Assembly (NCBI GenBank): GCA_035318925.1
Contig: DATHDS010000015.1
Span: 1-64,000 of the forward strand
Length of the DNA: 64,000 bases
Source of the DNA: VAXT01 sp035318925
Lineage (GTDB): Bacteria > Actinomycetota > Thermoleophilia > Gaiellales > Gaiellaceae
Reading direction: 5' to 3'
In this document: piece by piece, positions 7,512 to 16,219 of the stretch
Position numbering within the stretch: the first letter of the stretch is position 1
Layout: each line of letters opens with the position of its first letter
The notes under the pieces: model-generated
The model's input: the letters and a program-made list of their open reading frames with translations, nothing else
Databases searched by the model: none
Told to the model about the DNA's origin: nothing
Made by a program: the position numbers and the translations under genes

Positions 7512-8771
7512 GTGAAGGGACTCATCGGAATCATCGGAGCCGGCTATGTCGGCCTCCCTCTCGCCCAGGTCTTCGCCGACGCCGGCCGCCGCATCATGCT
7601 GCTCGAGTCGAATCCGGAGAAGGTGGCCGCCGTCCGTCGAGGCGAGAGCTACATCAGAGACGTCGACTCGGCCGACCTGCGCCGTCACGTCGAGTCGGGG
7701 GCGATCGAGATCACCTCCGACTACGACGCGCTCAAGGAGACCGAGGCGATCCTGATCGCACTGCAAACACCGCTCTCGGCGCAGCGCGAGCCCGACCTTT
7801 CGTTTGTCTTGCGCGCGGTTGAGGACCTCGCGCCGCGGCTCCAGAAGGGCCAGCTGGTCGTGCTCGAGTCGACGACCTATCCGGGCACGACCCGCGAACG
7901 TCTACTGCCGCTGCTCGAGCAGGGCGGCCTACGAGTCGGCGAGGACTTCCACCTCGCGTTCTCTCCCGAGCGGGTCGATCCGGGTCGTGAGGACTGGACG
8001 ACGAAGAACACGCCGAAGATTGTGGGCGGAATCACCCCCGCGTGCACAGAGCGGGCGGTCGAGCTCTATAGCAGCGCGCTCGAGACCGTCCACCCGGTCT
8101 CGACTCCCGAGGCGGCCGAGCTGACGAAGCTGCTCGAGAACATCTTCCGCTCGGTGAACATCGCGCTCGTCAACGAGCTTGCACAGCTTTGCGATCGCAT
8201 GAGCATCGACGTGTGGGAGGTGATCGGCGCGGCGGCGACGAAGCCCTTCGGCTTCATGAGCTTCCAGCCGGGCCCCGGGCTCGGCGGGCACTGCATGCCG
8301 ATCGACCCCTTCTACCTGACCTGGAAGGCGCGCGAGTACGACTTCTACACGGAGTTCATCGAGCTCGCGGGCAAGGTGAACGAGAACATGCCCTACTGGT
8401 GCCTCGGCAAGGTCGTTCGCGCCTTGAACCAGCACGAGAAGGCACTGAAAGGCTCGAAGGTCCTGGTCCTTGGCGTCGCGTACAAATCGGACATCGAGGA
8501 CACCCGTGAGTCACCGGCCTTGAAGCTGATCGAACTCCTCCAGGACGAGGGCGCGGACGTCTCCTACCACGATCCGTTCGTGCCGGAGTTGCAGGAGCAA
8601 GGGCTCGCGTCGGTGCCTCTCGACGTGCCGGCGGCAGACTGCGTCGTCATCGTCACGGCGCACTCCGGGATCGACTACGAGCAGCTCGTGGAGCAGGCGC
8701 TCCTCGTCGTCGACCTGCGAAACGCGACGGGCACGAACGGTACGGCGAACGGAAAGGTGTGGAAGCTCTGA
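7512..8771 (+). CDS. wbpA: UDP-N-acetylglucosamine 6-dehydrogenase (WbpA/WecC family)
   Basis: Nucleotide-sugar dehydrogenase of 419 residues. The N-terminal NAD-binding motif is GIIGAGYVGLPLA. Other landmarks are LESTTYPGTT, FSPERVDPG, the central-domain helix ELTKLLEN, and the catalytic cysteine in GPGLGGHCMPIDPFYL (C261). The C-terminal domain starts VLVLGVAYKSDIEDTRESP. The GHCMPIDP motif is that of UDP-HexNAc dehydrogenases, which oxidise C6 of UDP-GlcNAc or UDP-ManNAc to the acid, not of UDP-glucose dehydrogenases. The next two genes encode WbpB- and WbpD-like enzymes, favouring the UDP-GlcNAc to UDP-GlcNAcA step. The gene starts with GTG and opens a three-gene operon. The exact substrate (GlcNAc or ManNAc) is not proven. 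Confidence 0.9.
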   Translation: MKGLIGIIGAGYVGLPLAQVFADAGRRIMLLESNPEKVAAVRRGESYIRDVDSADLRRHVESGAIEITSDYDALKETEAILIALQTPLSAQREPDLSFVLRAVEDLAPRLQKGQLVVLESTTYPGTTRERLLPLLEQGGLRVGEDFHLAFSPERVDPGREDWTTKNTPKIVGGITPACTERAVELYSSALETVHPVSTPEAAELTKLLENIFRSVNIALVNELAQLCDRMSIDVWEVIGAAATKPFGFMSFQPGPGLGGHCMPIDPFYLTWKAREYDFYTEFIELAGKVNENMPYWCLGKVVRALNQHEKALKGSKVLVLGVAYKSDIEDTRESPALKLIELLQDEGADVSYHDPFVPELQEQGLASVPLDVPAADCVVIVTAHSGIDYEQLVEQALLVVDLRNATGTNGTANGKVWKL

Positions 8772-9745
8772 GCCCACTGCGCGTGGGCCAGGCGGGGCTC
8801 GGCTACTGGGGCCCGAACCTAGCCCGGAACTTCGGGGAGCTCGCCGACCTGCGCTGGCTCTGCGATCTCTCCCCGGAGCTGCTCGCGGAAGCCTCCACGC
8901 GCCACCCGCAGGCGCGGACGACGAGCAACTTCGAGGAGCTCCTGGCCGACCCGGAGCTGGACGCGGTCGTCATCGCGACTCCGGTCGTCACGCACTACGA
9001 GCTTGCACGGCAGGCCCTGACCGCCGGCAAGCACGTCTTCGTCGAGAAGCCGCAGGCCCAGACTACGGCAGAGGCGGAGGAGCTTTTCGCGCTCGCCGAG
9101 GAGCGGGGGCTCGTCCTCATGCCCGGCTACCTGCTGCTCTACCACCCTGCCGTCGACAAGCTGAAGGAGATGGTCGATGGCGGCGAGCTGGGGGACGTTC
9201 TCTATCTCTATGGAAACCGCCAGAACCTCGGCAAGATCCGGTCGGACGAGAACGCGCTCTGGTCGCTGGGCGCGCACGATCTCGCGGTCATGATGCACCT
9301 GATCGGCGAGGAGCCGGTCGAGGCCTGGGCACGCGGCGAGTCGTACCTCAACCCCGGGATCGAAGACGTCGTCTTCTGCTTCCTCCGCTTCCCGTCGGGG
9401 GTCGTCGCCCACATGCACGTGTCGTGGCTCGACCCGCACAAGATGCGCAAGCTGACCGTGGTCGGCCGCGACAAGATGGCCGTCTTCGACGACATGGAGG
9501 CCGAGCGGAAGGTGACGGTCTACGACAAGGGACCGGTCCTGCGGCCCGCGACCGAGTGGCAGGTACGCGAGGGCGACATCAACATTCCGCAGCTCGCGCG
9601 CGAGGAGCCGCTGCGCCGCGAGTGCGCGCACTTCCTGTCGCTCGTCTCCGGAGCGGGCGACCCGCTCGAGCCGGGCCGGCAGGGCGTCGCCGTCGTCAAG
9701 GCGCTGGAGTTGCTTCAGGCATCGCTCGAGACAGCCGCGGTGTGA
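8759..9745 (+). CDS. Gfo/Idh/MocA oxidoreductase, WbpB-like
   Basis: A 328-residue NAD-dependent oxidoreductase. Its N-terminal Rossmann motif is GQAGLGYWGPN, and the family signature GKHVFVEKPQAQT (about residues 96-108) carries the EKP lysine. A C-terminal substrate domain contains WSLGAHDLAVMMHL. In the WbpA-B-D route this enzyme oxidises C3 of UDP-GlcNAcA. It overlaps the upstream gene by 13 bp when started at GTG 8759. A CTG at 8768 would give a 4 bp CTGA overlap and a more typical N terminus. The required aminotransferase (WbpE) is not in the window, so pathway membership is inferred from order and family. Confidence 0.85.
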   Translation: MEALSPLRVGQAGLGYWGPNLARNFGELADLRWLCDLSPELLAEASTRHPQARTTSNFEELLADPELDAVVIATPVVTHYELARQALTAGKHVFVEKPQAQTTAEAEELFALAEERGLVLMPGYLLLYHPAVDKLKEMVDGGELGDVLYLYGNRQNLGKIRSDENALWSLGAHDLAVMMHLIGEEPVEAWARGESYLNPGIEDVVFCFLRFPSGVVAHMHVSWLDPHKMRKLTVVGRDKMAVFDDMEAERKVTVYDKGPVLRPATEWQVREGDINIPQLAREEPLRRECAHFLSLVSGAGDPLEPGRQGVAVVKALELLQASLETAAV

Positions 9746-10416
9746 GCTACCAGACGGCCGAGACCGCGGTCATCTATCCGGGAACGGTGATCGGCGAGGG
9801 CTGCGTGATCGGCGACCACGCCGTCGTCGGCAAGCAGCCTGCGCTCTCGCCGCGCTCGACGGCGAGCCGGGAGGAACTGCCGCCACTCGAGCTGGGAGCG
9901 GGAACGGTCGTCGCCGCGGGCGCAATCGTCTTCGCCGGGACGACGATCGGCGCGCGGGTGATCGTCGGCGATCAGGCCTGCGTCCGCGAGCGCTGCACGA
10001 TCGGTGACGACGTCGTGATCGGCCGCGGGTCGCTCGTCGAGAACGACACGGCGATCGGCAAGCTGACGAAGATCCAGGCGAACGCCTACATCACGGCCTA
10101 TTCCACGCTCGAGGACGAGGTCTTCATCGCGCCCTGCGTGACGACGACGAACGACAACTTCATGGGGCGGACGGAGCGCCGACACGAGCTGCGGAGAGGC
10201 CCGACGATCCGCCGCGGCGCGCGCGTCGGGGGCGCAGCCGTCCTCTGCCCGGCGGTCGAGATCGGCGAGGAGGCCTACGTCGGTGCCGGCGCCGTCGTCA
10301 TCCGGGACGTCCCGCCGCGGGCAGTCGTCGTCGGCAATCCCGCGCGGCAGATCCGCGAGGTCGCTACGGAAGAACTGCTCGGAGCGCCGCCCGCCGGGGG
10401 CCCTTCCGGAACCTGA
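9742..10416 (+). CDS. left-handed beta-helix N-acetyltransferase, WbpD-like
   Basis: A 224-residue hexapeptide-repeat acyltransferase. Repeats of the form V-I-G-x-G-x (IGEGCVIGDHAVVG, IGARVIVGDQACV, IGDDVVIGRGSLV, VGAGAVVIRDVP) build a left-handed beta-helix. It ends with the common PPRAVVVGNPARQIR segment that precedes the C-terminal cap. WbpD-type enzymes acetylate the 3-amino group of UDP-2-acetamido-3-amino-glucuronate. The start GTG 9742 overlaps the previous stop by 4 bp (GTGA), so the three genes are translationally coupled. Its 3' end overlaps the convergent protease gene by 53 bp. A longer open frame starting at 9424 is an upstream shadow. Confidence 0.85.
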   Translation: MSYQTAETAVIYPGTVIGEGCVIGDHAVVGKQPALSPRSTASREELPPLELGAGTVVAAGAIVFAGTTIGARVIVGDQACVRERCTIGDDVVIGRGSLVENDTAIGKLTKIQANAYITAYSTLEDEVFIAPCVTTTNDNFMGRTERRHELRRGPTIRRGARVGGAAVLCPAVEIGEEAYVGAGAVVIRDVPPRAVVVGNPARQIREVATEELLGAPPAGGPSGT

Positions 10417-12037
10417 GCGAGTACCTGCCCGCGCCGGGGTTCGCAGCCTTCACCTCGAGGAAGTACCAGCCGCTCTGTTGCGCGCGCACGCGAATTCGCT
10501 CGAGCGAGCCCGGAGACTTGGACTGCGCGGCGAGCAGGCGGCGATCGACCGCGAAGCCTGCGACCCGGCGAGTTCCGGGCTTCCAGAGGAAGAGATTTGT
10601 ATCGGTGCCGCGCGGGCCCCGGAGCCGTGCCACGAGACGCTGGCCGCGCCGGAGCTTGATCTTGTAGACGTCGACCTGGTCGTCCCAGTAGTCGATCGTC
10701 GCGTGGATCTGCTGCCCCCGACGGCCCCAGATCCGGGCCGCGGTCGAGGCCTCGTCGTTGGCCTCGAAATGATCCGCCGCGGGGAGCGTCCCGTCGAGCG
10801 ACTGGATCGCGCCCTCCACGTCCAGAACGCCCCATCCGGTCAGCGGGTCGTGGCCCGACGAACACCGGTCGCAGCCGCTGGCGGGCGCCGCGTCGTTGGC
10901 CGCACCCGTCAGAAGCGCTGCGACTTGGTCCGGCTGGAGCTGCGGATCGCTGGCGAGGAGGAGCGCGGCGGCCGCGGACACCTGCGGCGCCGAGAAAGAC
11001 GTCCCTTCGCCGCGGCGGAACTCGATCGGCCCGCAGTCGGAGTACCCCTGGAGGACACAGCCCGGGCGGGTGTCCAATGTGAGTGCTCGCGGCAGCGTCG
11101 AGAAGATGTCCTCGCCGGGCGCAGCGAGGTCGTTGTAGACCACATCTCTGTTCGAGAACGAGGGCACCGATCCGTCGCGTGCGACGGCGCTGACTCCGAC
11201 CACATGCGGCAGTGCTGCCGGATAGCCGGCGTAGCCCCAGGGCTCGGAGGGGGCGCCGTCCCCGTTCCCGACGGCAGCGACGACGAGGGCGCCGTTGCTG
11301 ACCGCGTACTGGATCGCGGCCGCCTCGAGCGGCGAGTACGTGTCACGCGTCCTGTCGTCCGGGTCGCGCATGCCGCCGAAGCTGAGGTTGATCACCTTCG
11401 CGCCGTGGTCGACCGCCCAACGGATGGCCTTGGCCTCCGCGTCGGGCGAGATCGTCCCGTCGTTGTGGACGACTTTCGCCACGAGGAGTTGCGCCGGGAA
11501 GGCGATGCCCGCGATTCCTTGCCCGTTGTCCAGCGCGGCGGCGATCTCGCCGGCGACGAAGGTGCCGTGCCCGTTCGTGTCGCTCTGCCAGGAGCTGGCG
11601 ACGAAGCTCGCGCCCACGGCGATCTGATTCTGGAGCTCGGGATGGCTCGCGTCGATGCCCGAGTCGATCACCGCCACTCGAACGCTCGGCAGGGACGGCA
11701 CCTGGGCCCAGGCGTCGAACGCATGAATTCGGTTCAGGTACCACTGGTGATTCACGACGAGCGGGTCGTTCGGCGTGAACGAGAGGCGGCGCGAGTCGCG
11801 CAGTCGCTCGACCCAGGTGACACCACGAATCGAGTCGAGGCCGCGCGCACTGACTGCGTTGACCGTGAGCGCGAAGGGGCCGATCTCCGAGACGTGGCGG
11901 CCGGTTCGCGCCTCGATCTGCCGGGCAACGAGGCGGGGTGAGGCGCCGTCTTGCAGCCCGACGGCGAAGCGGGCCGCACTAGCCGAGGCCGGCGCCGCAA
12001 GCGCAAGGAGGAAGACTGCGAGGGCGAGCCGTTTCAT
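10364..12037 (-). CDS. secreted subtilisin-like (S8) serine protease with C-terminal PPC-like domain
   Basis: Subtilase of 557 residues. The signal peptide spans residues 1-22. An inhibitor-like propeptide region follows (about 23-90). The catalytic triad is D125 in AVIDSGID, H157 in NGHGTFVAG and S347 in GTSFSAPQV; the oxyanion Asn is N258 in AAVGNGDG. The C-terminal 150 residues (DHFEANDEASTAARI onward) resemble a pre-peptidase C-terminal domain. ATG 12037 overlaps the stop of the SpoIID gene upstream (ATGA), so the two are coupled and both are exported. An in-frame extension upstream to 12184 is rejected because the signal peptide begins at 12037. Confidence 0.93.
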   Translation of the reverse strand: MKRLALAVFLLALAAPASASAARFAVGLQDGASPRLVARQIEARTGRHVSEIGPFALTVNAVSARGLDSIRGVTWVERLRDSRRLSFTPNDPLVVNHQWYLNRIHAFDAWAQVPSLPSVRVAVIDSGIDASHPELQNQIAVGASFVASSWQSDTNGHGTFVAGEIAAALDNGQGIAGIAFPAQLLVAKVVHNDGTISPDAEAKAIRWAVDHGAKVINLSFGGMRDPDDRTRDTYSPLEAAAIQYAVSNGALVVAAVGNGDGAPSEPWGYAGYPAALPHVVGVSAVARDGSVPSFSNRDVVYNDLAAPGEDIFSTLPRALTLDTRPGCVLQGYSDCGPIEFRRGEGTSFSAPQVSAAAALLLASDPQLQPDQVAALLTGAANDAAPASGCDRCSSGHDPLTGWGVLDVEGAIQSLDGTLPAADHFEANDEASTAARIWGRRGQQIHATIDYWDDQVDVYKIKLRRGQRLVARLRGPRGTDTNLFLWKPGTRRVAGFAVDRRLLAAQSKSPGSLERIRVRAQQSGWYFLEVKAANPGAGRYSLRFRKGPRRAALRAVLP

Positions 12038-13677
12038 GCCGGTCCCACCCGAAGCGTCGGGCTGAAGCCGGGAACGAAGCCGTGGCCGGGGGCGAGCCGG
12101 GCCCGGTAGTCCCCCGGAGACAAGGCAAGCCGAGCATGGAAGCGGCCGGACGCGTCGATCGGAGCGCGGACGACCGTCGTCCACCTGCTTCCGTCCAGCC
12201 GTTGCACGGCGACGGTCGCTCCCGGGAAGAGCGGGCGCGTGTAGCCACGCAGAGTGGAAGCGTCCGTCAGCCCACGGAAGCGTACGAGCGGAGCGACCGC
12301 CACATGGGCGAGCCTACTGCGAGCCGAGCCGCTCGCGAGCCTGTAGTCGGTCGTCGCCCGCGGCCTCGCCGCGACGGTCACCGCGCCGTTCGCTCCCCGT
12401 GCGACGGGGCCTAGCTGGCTCCAACCCGAAGCTCCCTCACGTTTCTCGAGCTCGACAGCAGGCAGGCTCCTCGCGACGCCGTTCAACGAGACTCGGGCGC
12501 CGAACGTCACGGGCGCATCGGGCGTCGCGAGCGAGAGCACGCCGATTCGGAACCAGCTCGAGCGCAGATTGAGAGCGCGGCGGACGTCGCTGCCGGTCGC
12601 GGTCGCCTCACCCTGGGCCCCGACTGCCGTCACGGTGCGGACGAAGCCCGACGGTGCCTTCGCGATGCGGACGTCCGTGAGGCGCCCTGGGGACCCGAGC
12701 ACCCTGCCGAGACGTGCGGCAGAGATGACGAACGGCCCCCAACGGTGATACGGAGAGATCGTGTCGTAGGGGTCGTCGACCGAGACGAGGTATGGAACCG
12801 GGGGCCCTCGCCAGACGTCGTTCGCCGCCGCTGTGCGCCCGCCCGAGCTCGAGTAGAAGTACGTCGTCGCGACATGGCCCCCGTAGAGGACGACGCGGCC
12901 GGCCGTCTCCTGCACGGCCGCCGTCGTCGAGGCTCTTTCGCCGGCGATGCCTCGGTAGACCTGACTCCGGGTATCGGCATAGAGGTCGAACCACGTGCCC
13001 GTCTTGCGGACCGCAAGCGCGTACGAGCGCGCCGCGACCGCCTGTGCCTTCAAGGCCTCCGGAAGCCACGTGTACGGCATCTCCGACGGCACGACGCCGA
13101 AGAGGTAGCCCTCGAGACCGACGGAGTTGACCGCCCGCAGTGAGCCGTTGGCCAGGGACACCAGGAGCTGCCCGCGATACGGACTGCCCCCGAGGCGGAG
13201 CGGAGCTGCCCCCGGGAGGAAGGTCAGCGGATCGGGCAGCTGCTGTGGCTGCTGGACGTCGGTCGTCCTCAGGAGGAGCCCAGGCCCGAAGGTCTGCTCG
13301 CCGGCAGGGAGATGCCAGAGCTGGCCGATCCCGTCGCGCACGGTGAAGGGAGCCTCCGAGCCGACGGTCAGCCGCTGGCGCCCCACGGCCAGCAGGACGC
13401 GGACCCGCGCCACCGCGGCCGGGCCGAGCGTCGTGCCCGTGTAGTAGTGAGCGAGGATCCGGTCGTAGGTGAGCCCATGCTGGGCGTACCCGTACGTGCC
13501 CCATTGTGCGAGCCCGACACCGTGGCCCCAGCCGCGCCCGCTGACGACGAAGGTCGGGGTCGCGCGCGGGGGTGGGGTCTGAGCTCGCGCACTCGTGTCG
13601 TTCGAGTAGCCGACGGCCGATCCGGCGAGAAGCGAAGCCGAAACGAGTGCCGCGAGTAGGAGCTTCGAAGGAGCCAT
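12034..13677 (-). CDS. SpoIID/LytB-domain protein with N-terminal GHGVG motif
   Basis: A 547-residue exported protein (signal peptide about 1-22). Residues 48-82 hold the GRGWGHGVGLAQWGTYG block and an HYYTG segment, which in Bacillus SpoIID lie after the catalytic region. The catalytic acid is in VVPSEMP (E199), followed by ALKAQAVAARSYAL and TYFYSSSGGRTA, matching the lytic transglycosylase family that cuts peptidoglycan glycan strands. A C-terminal 150-residue beta region is probably wall-binding. The domain elements are therefore in permuted order. No ribosome-binding sequence precedes the ATG, and a strong hairpin lies 17 nt upstream. Coupled to the subtilase downstream. Confidence 0.88.
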   Translation of the reverse strand: MAPSKLLLAALVSASLLAGSAVGYSNDTSARAQTPPPRATPTFVVSGRGWGHGVGLAQWGTYGYAQHGLTYDRILAHYYTGTTLGPAAVARVRVLLAVGRQRLTVGSEAPFTVRDGIGQLWHLPAGEQTFGPGLLLRTTDVQQPQQLPDPLTFLPGAAPLRLGGSPYRGQLLVSLANGSLRAVNSVGLEGYLFGVVPSEMPYTWLPEALKAQAVAARSYALAVRKTGTWFDLYADTRSQVYRGIAGERASTTAAVQETAGRVVLYGGHVATTYFYSSSGGRTAAANDVWRGPPVPYLVSVDDPYDTISPYHRWGPFVISAARLGRVLGSPGRLTDVRIAKAPSGFVRTVTAVGAQGEATATGSDVRRALNLRSSWFRIGVLSLATPDAPVTFGARVSLNGVARSLPAVELEKREGASGWSQLGPVARGANGAVTVAARPRATTDYRLASGSARSRLAHVAVAPLVRFRGLTDASTLRGYTRPLFPGATVAVQRLDGSRWTTVVRAPIDASGRFHARLALSPGDYRARLAPGHGFVPGFSPTLRVGPA

Positions 13678-13693
13678 GTCGGCAGTGGGTTCG

Positions 13694-13724
13694 GCACCCG
13701 GACTCGGTTTCCTGAGCCGGGTGC
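13694..13724 (-). other. hairpin in the spoIID leader
   Basis: On the minus strand an 11 bp stem with one bulged base encloses an 8 nt loop (arms 13694-13705 and 13714-13724). It ends 17 nt upstream of the SpoIID start codon, where a ribosome-binding site would be expected, and could control translation. Riboswitch hallmarks were looked for and not found. Confidence 0.4.
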
Positions 13725-13861
13725 AGAGGCTTTGAGGCTAGCGCATAGGCCCGCGGGCGGCATCGTTCTTTACAGGAACTTCAGGAAGGTTCCACTACTT
13801 GTGTGTTTCCGGGCGCTGACCTGCGGCAAAGTGAAGGGGAAGCAGCGTTCAGCGCCCCCCA

Positions 13862-15181
13862 ATGGCACACGAGAACGACATCCTCCCGCCCCGCTACAAG
13901 AACGCGCGCCGGATCGGCTACGGCGGCATGGGCGAGATCTTCCAGGCCGAAGACGAGGTCCTCGGGCGCACCGTCGCGATCAAGGTCCTCGCCGAGCGCT
14001 ACGCACGCGACGAGGCGCTCCGGGCGCGCTTCACCCGCGAGGCGCTCGCCGCCGCGCGCCTCTCCGCCGAGCCGAGCACGATCACGATCTTCGACGTCGG
14101 CGAGTGGCGTGGCCGCCCCTTCATCGTCATGGAGCATCTCGAGGGCGGCTCCCTCGAGGAGCGGCTGAGAGACGGCAAGCCCTCGACCGCCCAGGCGCTC
14201 GACTGGCTCGAGCAGGCCGCGGACGCGCTGGACGCGGCACACCGCAACGGCGTCGTCCATCGCGACATCAAGCCCGGCAACCTGCTCCTCGACCACGACG
14301 ACAGCCTGCGGGTCGCAGACTTCGGGATCGCGAGCGCGGCCGGCATGGACTCGCTGACGATGACCGGGACGGTGCTCGGCACCGCCGGCTATCTGTCGCC
14401 CGAACAGGCTCAGGGCGAGCGCGCCGGGCCGGCGAGCGACCGCTACGCGCTGGGGGTCGTCGCCTTCGAGCTGCTCACCGGACGGCGCCCTTTCGAGTCG
14501 GACAGCCCCACGGCCGAGGCGGCCGCTCACATCAACGCCGAGATCCCCTTCGTCTCCGAGCGGCTCGACCCGGTCTTCCGGCGAGCGCTCGCAAAGGATC
14601 CGGGGCAACGATTCGGAACCTCGGCCGAGCTTGTACGAGCGCTGCGGAACGCGCTCGACCCGGGCTCGCTGACGACCCGACCGCTCGATCCGGTACGCCG
14701 CCGCCGCTCCCGGGTGCCGCTCGTGGTCTCGTTCGTCGCGGCCGCAGCGCTCGCGGGCGCGGGCCTCGCGGCAATCCTCGCCGACCGTGGCGAAGGGACG
14801 GCCACCCCGACCCCGAGCACGCGGGTCACGACGCATCAGAGCGCCCAGCCCCCGCCCCCGACTCGACCTCCGCCACCGCCACCGGCTCGAGACGGGGTCG
14901 CGCTCACCGACCAGGCGACGCGCTTGCTCCAGGCAGGGGACTACTCGGGCGCAGAGCGGATCGCGCAAGAGGCCGTCGCCGCCCTCCACGGCAGCGGCCA
15001 GACCTACGAGGCCTACGCCGAGTACGACCTCGGACAGGCGCTTGCCCAGCTCGGACGCTGCGACGAGGCGCTGCCGCACCTCGATCGCTCGCAGCAGCTC
15101 CAGGGCCAGCGCAAGGAAATCGACGAGGCGCGCAGGGGCTGCGAGAAAGGGAAGAAGAAGAAGGGCCACCGCGTACGATGA
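13862..15181 (+). CDS. transmembrane Ser/Thr protein kinase (PknB type) with extracytoplasmic helical repeat
   Basis: A 439-residue kinase. Kinase motifs: glycine loop IGYGGMGEIF, VAIKVL lysine, catalytic loop HRDIKPGN, DFG in VADFGIA, GTAGYLSPEQ and DRYALGVVAFELLTG (about residues 11-265). An arginine-rich juxtamembrane stretch and one transmembrane helix (about 285-305) follow. Outside the membrane are a proline linker and about 90 residues with TPR-like helices (TRLLQAGDYSGAERIAQEAVAAL, LGQALAQLGRCDEAL) in place of PASTA repeats. It may sense an envelope protein partner. The C terminus is strongly basic. The next gene starts 4 bp after its stop. Confidence 0.9.
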   Translation: MAHENDILPPRYKNARRIGYGGMGEIFQAEDEVLGRTVAIKVLAERYARDEALRARFTREALAAARLSAEPSTITIFDVGEWRGRPFIVMEHLEGGSLEERLRDGKPSTAQALDWLEQAADALDAAHRNGVVHRDIKPGNLLLDHDDSLRVADFGIASAAGMDSLTMTGTVLGTAGYLSPEQAQGERAGPASDRYALGVVAFELLTGRRPFESDSPTAEAAAHINAEIPFVSERLDPVFRRALAKDPGQRFGTSAELVRALRNALDPGSLTTRPLDPVRRRRSRVPLVVSFVAAAALAGAGLAAILADRGEGTATPTPSTRVTTHQSAQPPPPTRPPPPPPARDGVALTDQATRLLQAGDYSGAERIAQEAVAALHGSGQTYEAYAEYDLGQALAQLGRCDEALPHLDRSQQLQGQRKEIDEARRGCEKGKKKKGHRVR

Positions 15182-15185
15182 CGCC

Positions 15186-16184
15186 GTGCGGATCCTCGTC
15201 ACCGGCGCGGCCGGTTTCATCGGCTCGAACTTCGTCCACTACTGGCTCGAGCAGCACCCCGGCGACACCGTGGTCGCGCTCGACCTGCTGACTTACGCTG
15301 GAAACCGGGCGAACCTGGCGGCCGTTGAGGACCGGGTCCGGTTCGTCCAGGCGGACATCGCCGACGTCGACATCGTCGAGAACGTCCTGCGCGAGCACGA
15401 GCTCGACGTCGTCGTCAACTTCGCGGCCGAGTCCCACAACAGCCTCGCGGTCGTCGATCCAAGCCTCTTCGCGCGGACGAACGTGCTCGGGACGCAGCTC
15501 CTGCTCGAGGCCGCTCGAAAGGTCGAGGTCGAGCGCTTTCATCACATCTCGACCTGCGAGGTGTACGGCGATCTGCCCCTCGACTCCGAGGAGTCGTTCA
15601 CCGAGGAGTCGCCCTACCGGCCGCGGACGCCGTACAACGCCTCGAAGGCGGCCGCCGACCACTACGTCCGCGCTTATCGCGAGACGTACGGGTTGGCGAC
15701 GACGATCACGAACTGCGCGAACAACTACGGGCCGTACCAGTTCCCGGAGAAGGTGATCCCGCTGTTCGTGACGAACGCCCTCGACGACAGGCCGCTCCCG
15801 ATGTACGCGTCGACGCAGAACCGGCGCGAGTGGCTGCACGTGCGCGACCACTGCCGGGCGATCGAGCTCGCCCTCGATCAGGGGGTGCCGGGGGAGACGT
15901 ACAACGTCGGCTCTGGTGTCGAAGCGTCGATCGAGGAGATCGCCGACCGGATCCTCGAGCTCACCGGGAAGCCCGAGTCGCTGAAGACGATCGTCCCGGA
16001 CCGGCCCGGCCACGACCGGCGCTACCTGCTGGACGCGTCGAAGATCGAGCGCGAGCTCGGCTGGCAGCCGGAGATCGGCTTCGAAGACGGCCTCCGCGAG
16101 ACGGTCGAGTGGTACGCGGCAAACCGAGCCTGGTGGCAGCCGCTCAGGGAGCGCCTCCAGATCGCGGAGACCGCCTGGACCTAA
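15186..16184 (+). CDS. rmlB: dTDP-glucose 4,6-dehydratase-like enzyme with altered active site
   Basis: A 332-residue short-chain dehydrogenase. NAD motif TGAAGFIGS, catalytic YNASK (Y150, K154), and family blocks TNCANNYGPYQFPEKVIP and REWLHVRDH support RmlB. Two positions differ from the RmlB pattern: the STDEVYG motif is STCEVYGD (Cys124 in the place of the acid catalyst Asp), and AESHVDRSI is AESHNSLAV. It could be an RmlB variant or an enzyme acting on a related nucleotide sugar. The start is GTG 15186. The open frame upstream of that (from 14787) lies over the kinase in another frame. It lies convergent to the other rml genes, which supports a dTDP-rhamnose role. Confidence 0.75.
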   Translation: MRILVTGAAGFIGSNFVHYWLEQHPGDTVVALDLLTYAGNRANLAAVEDRVRFVQADIADVDIVENVLREHELDVVVNFAAESHNSLAVVDPSLFARTNVLGTQLLLEAARKVEVERFHHISTCEVYGDLPLDSEESFTEESPYRPRTPYNASKAAADHYVRAYRETYGLATTITNCANNYGPYQFPEKVIPLFVTNALDDRPLPMYASTQNRREWLHVRDHCRAIELALDQGVPGETYNVGSGVEASIEEIADRILELTGKPESLKTIVPDRPGHDRRYLLDASKIERELGWQPEIGFEDGLRETVEWYAANRAWWQPLRERLQIAETAWT

Positions 16185-16186
16185 AG

Positions 16187-16219
16187 GCCACGTCCAGGGG
16201 CCTGTCCCCGGGACATGGC
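16187..16219. terminator. bidirectional hairpin between rmlB and rmlD
   Basis: Nested inverted repeats (GCCA and GTCC pairing with GGAC and TGGC, with an inner GGGG/CCCC) fill the 34 bp gap between two convergent stop codons. There is no clear T-tract on either side, so termination is plausible but not certain. Confidence 0.45.

Noticed and set aside
13694..13861. c-di-AMP (ydaO) or c-di-GMP riboswitch upstream of spoIID
   Set aside because: Only a CAAAGCC-like stretch and a hairpin are present; the conserved core blocks of either class are missing.
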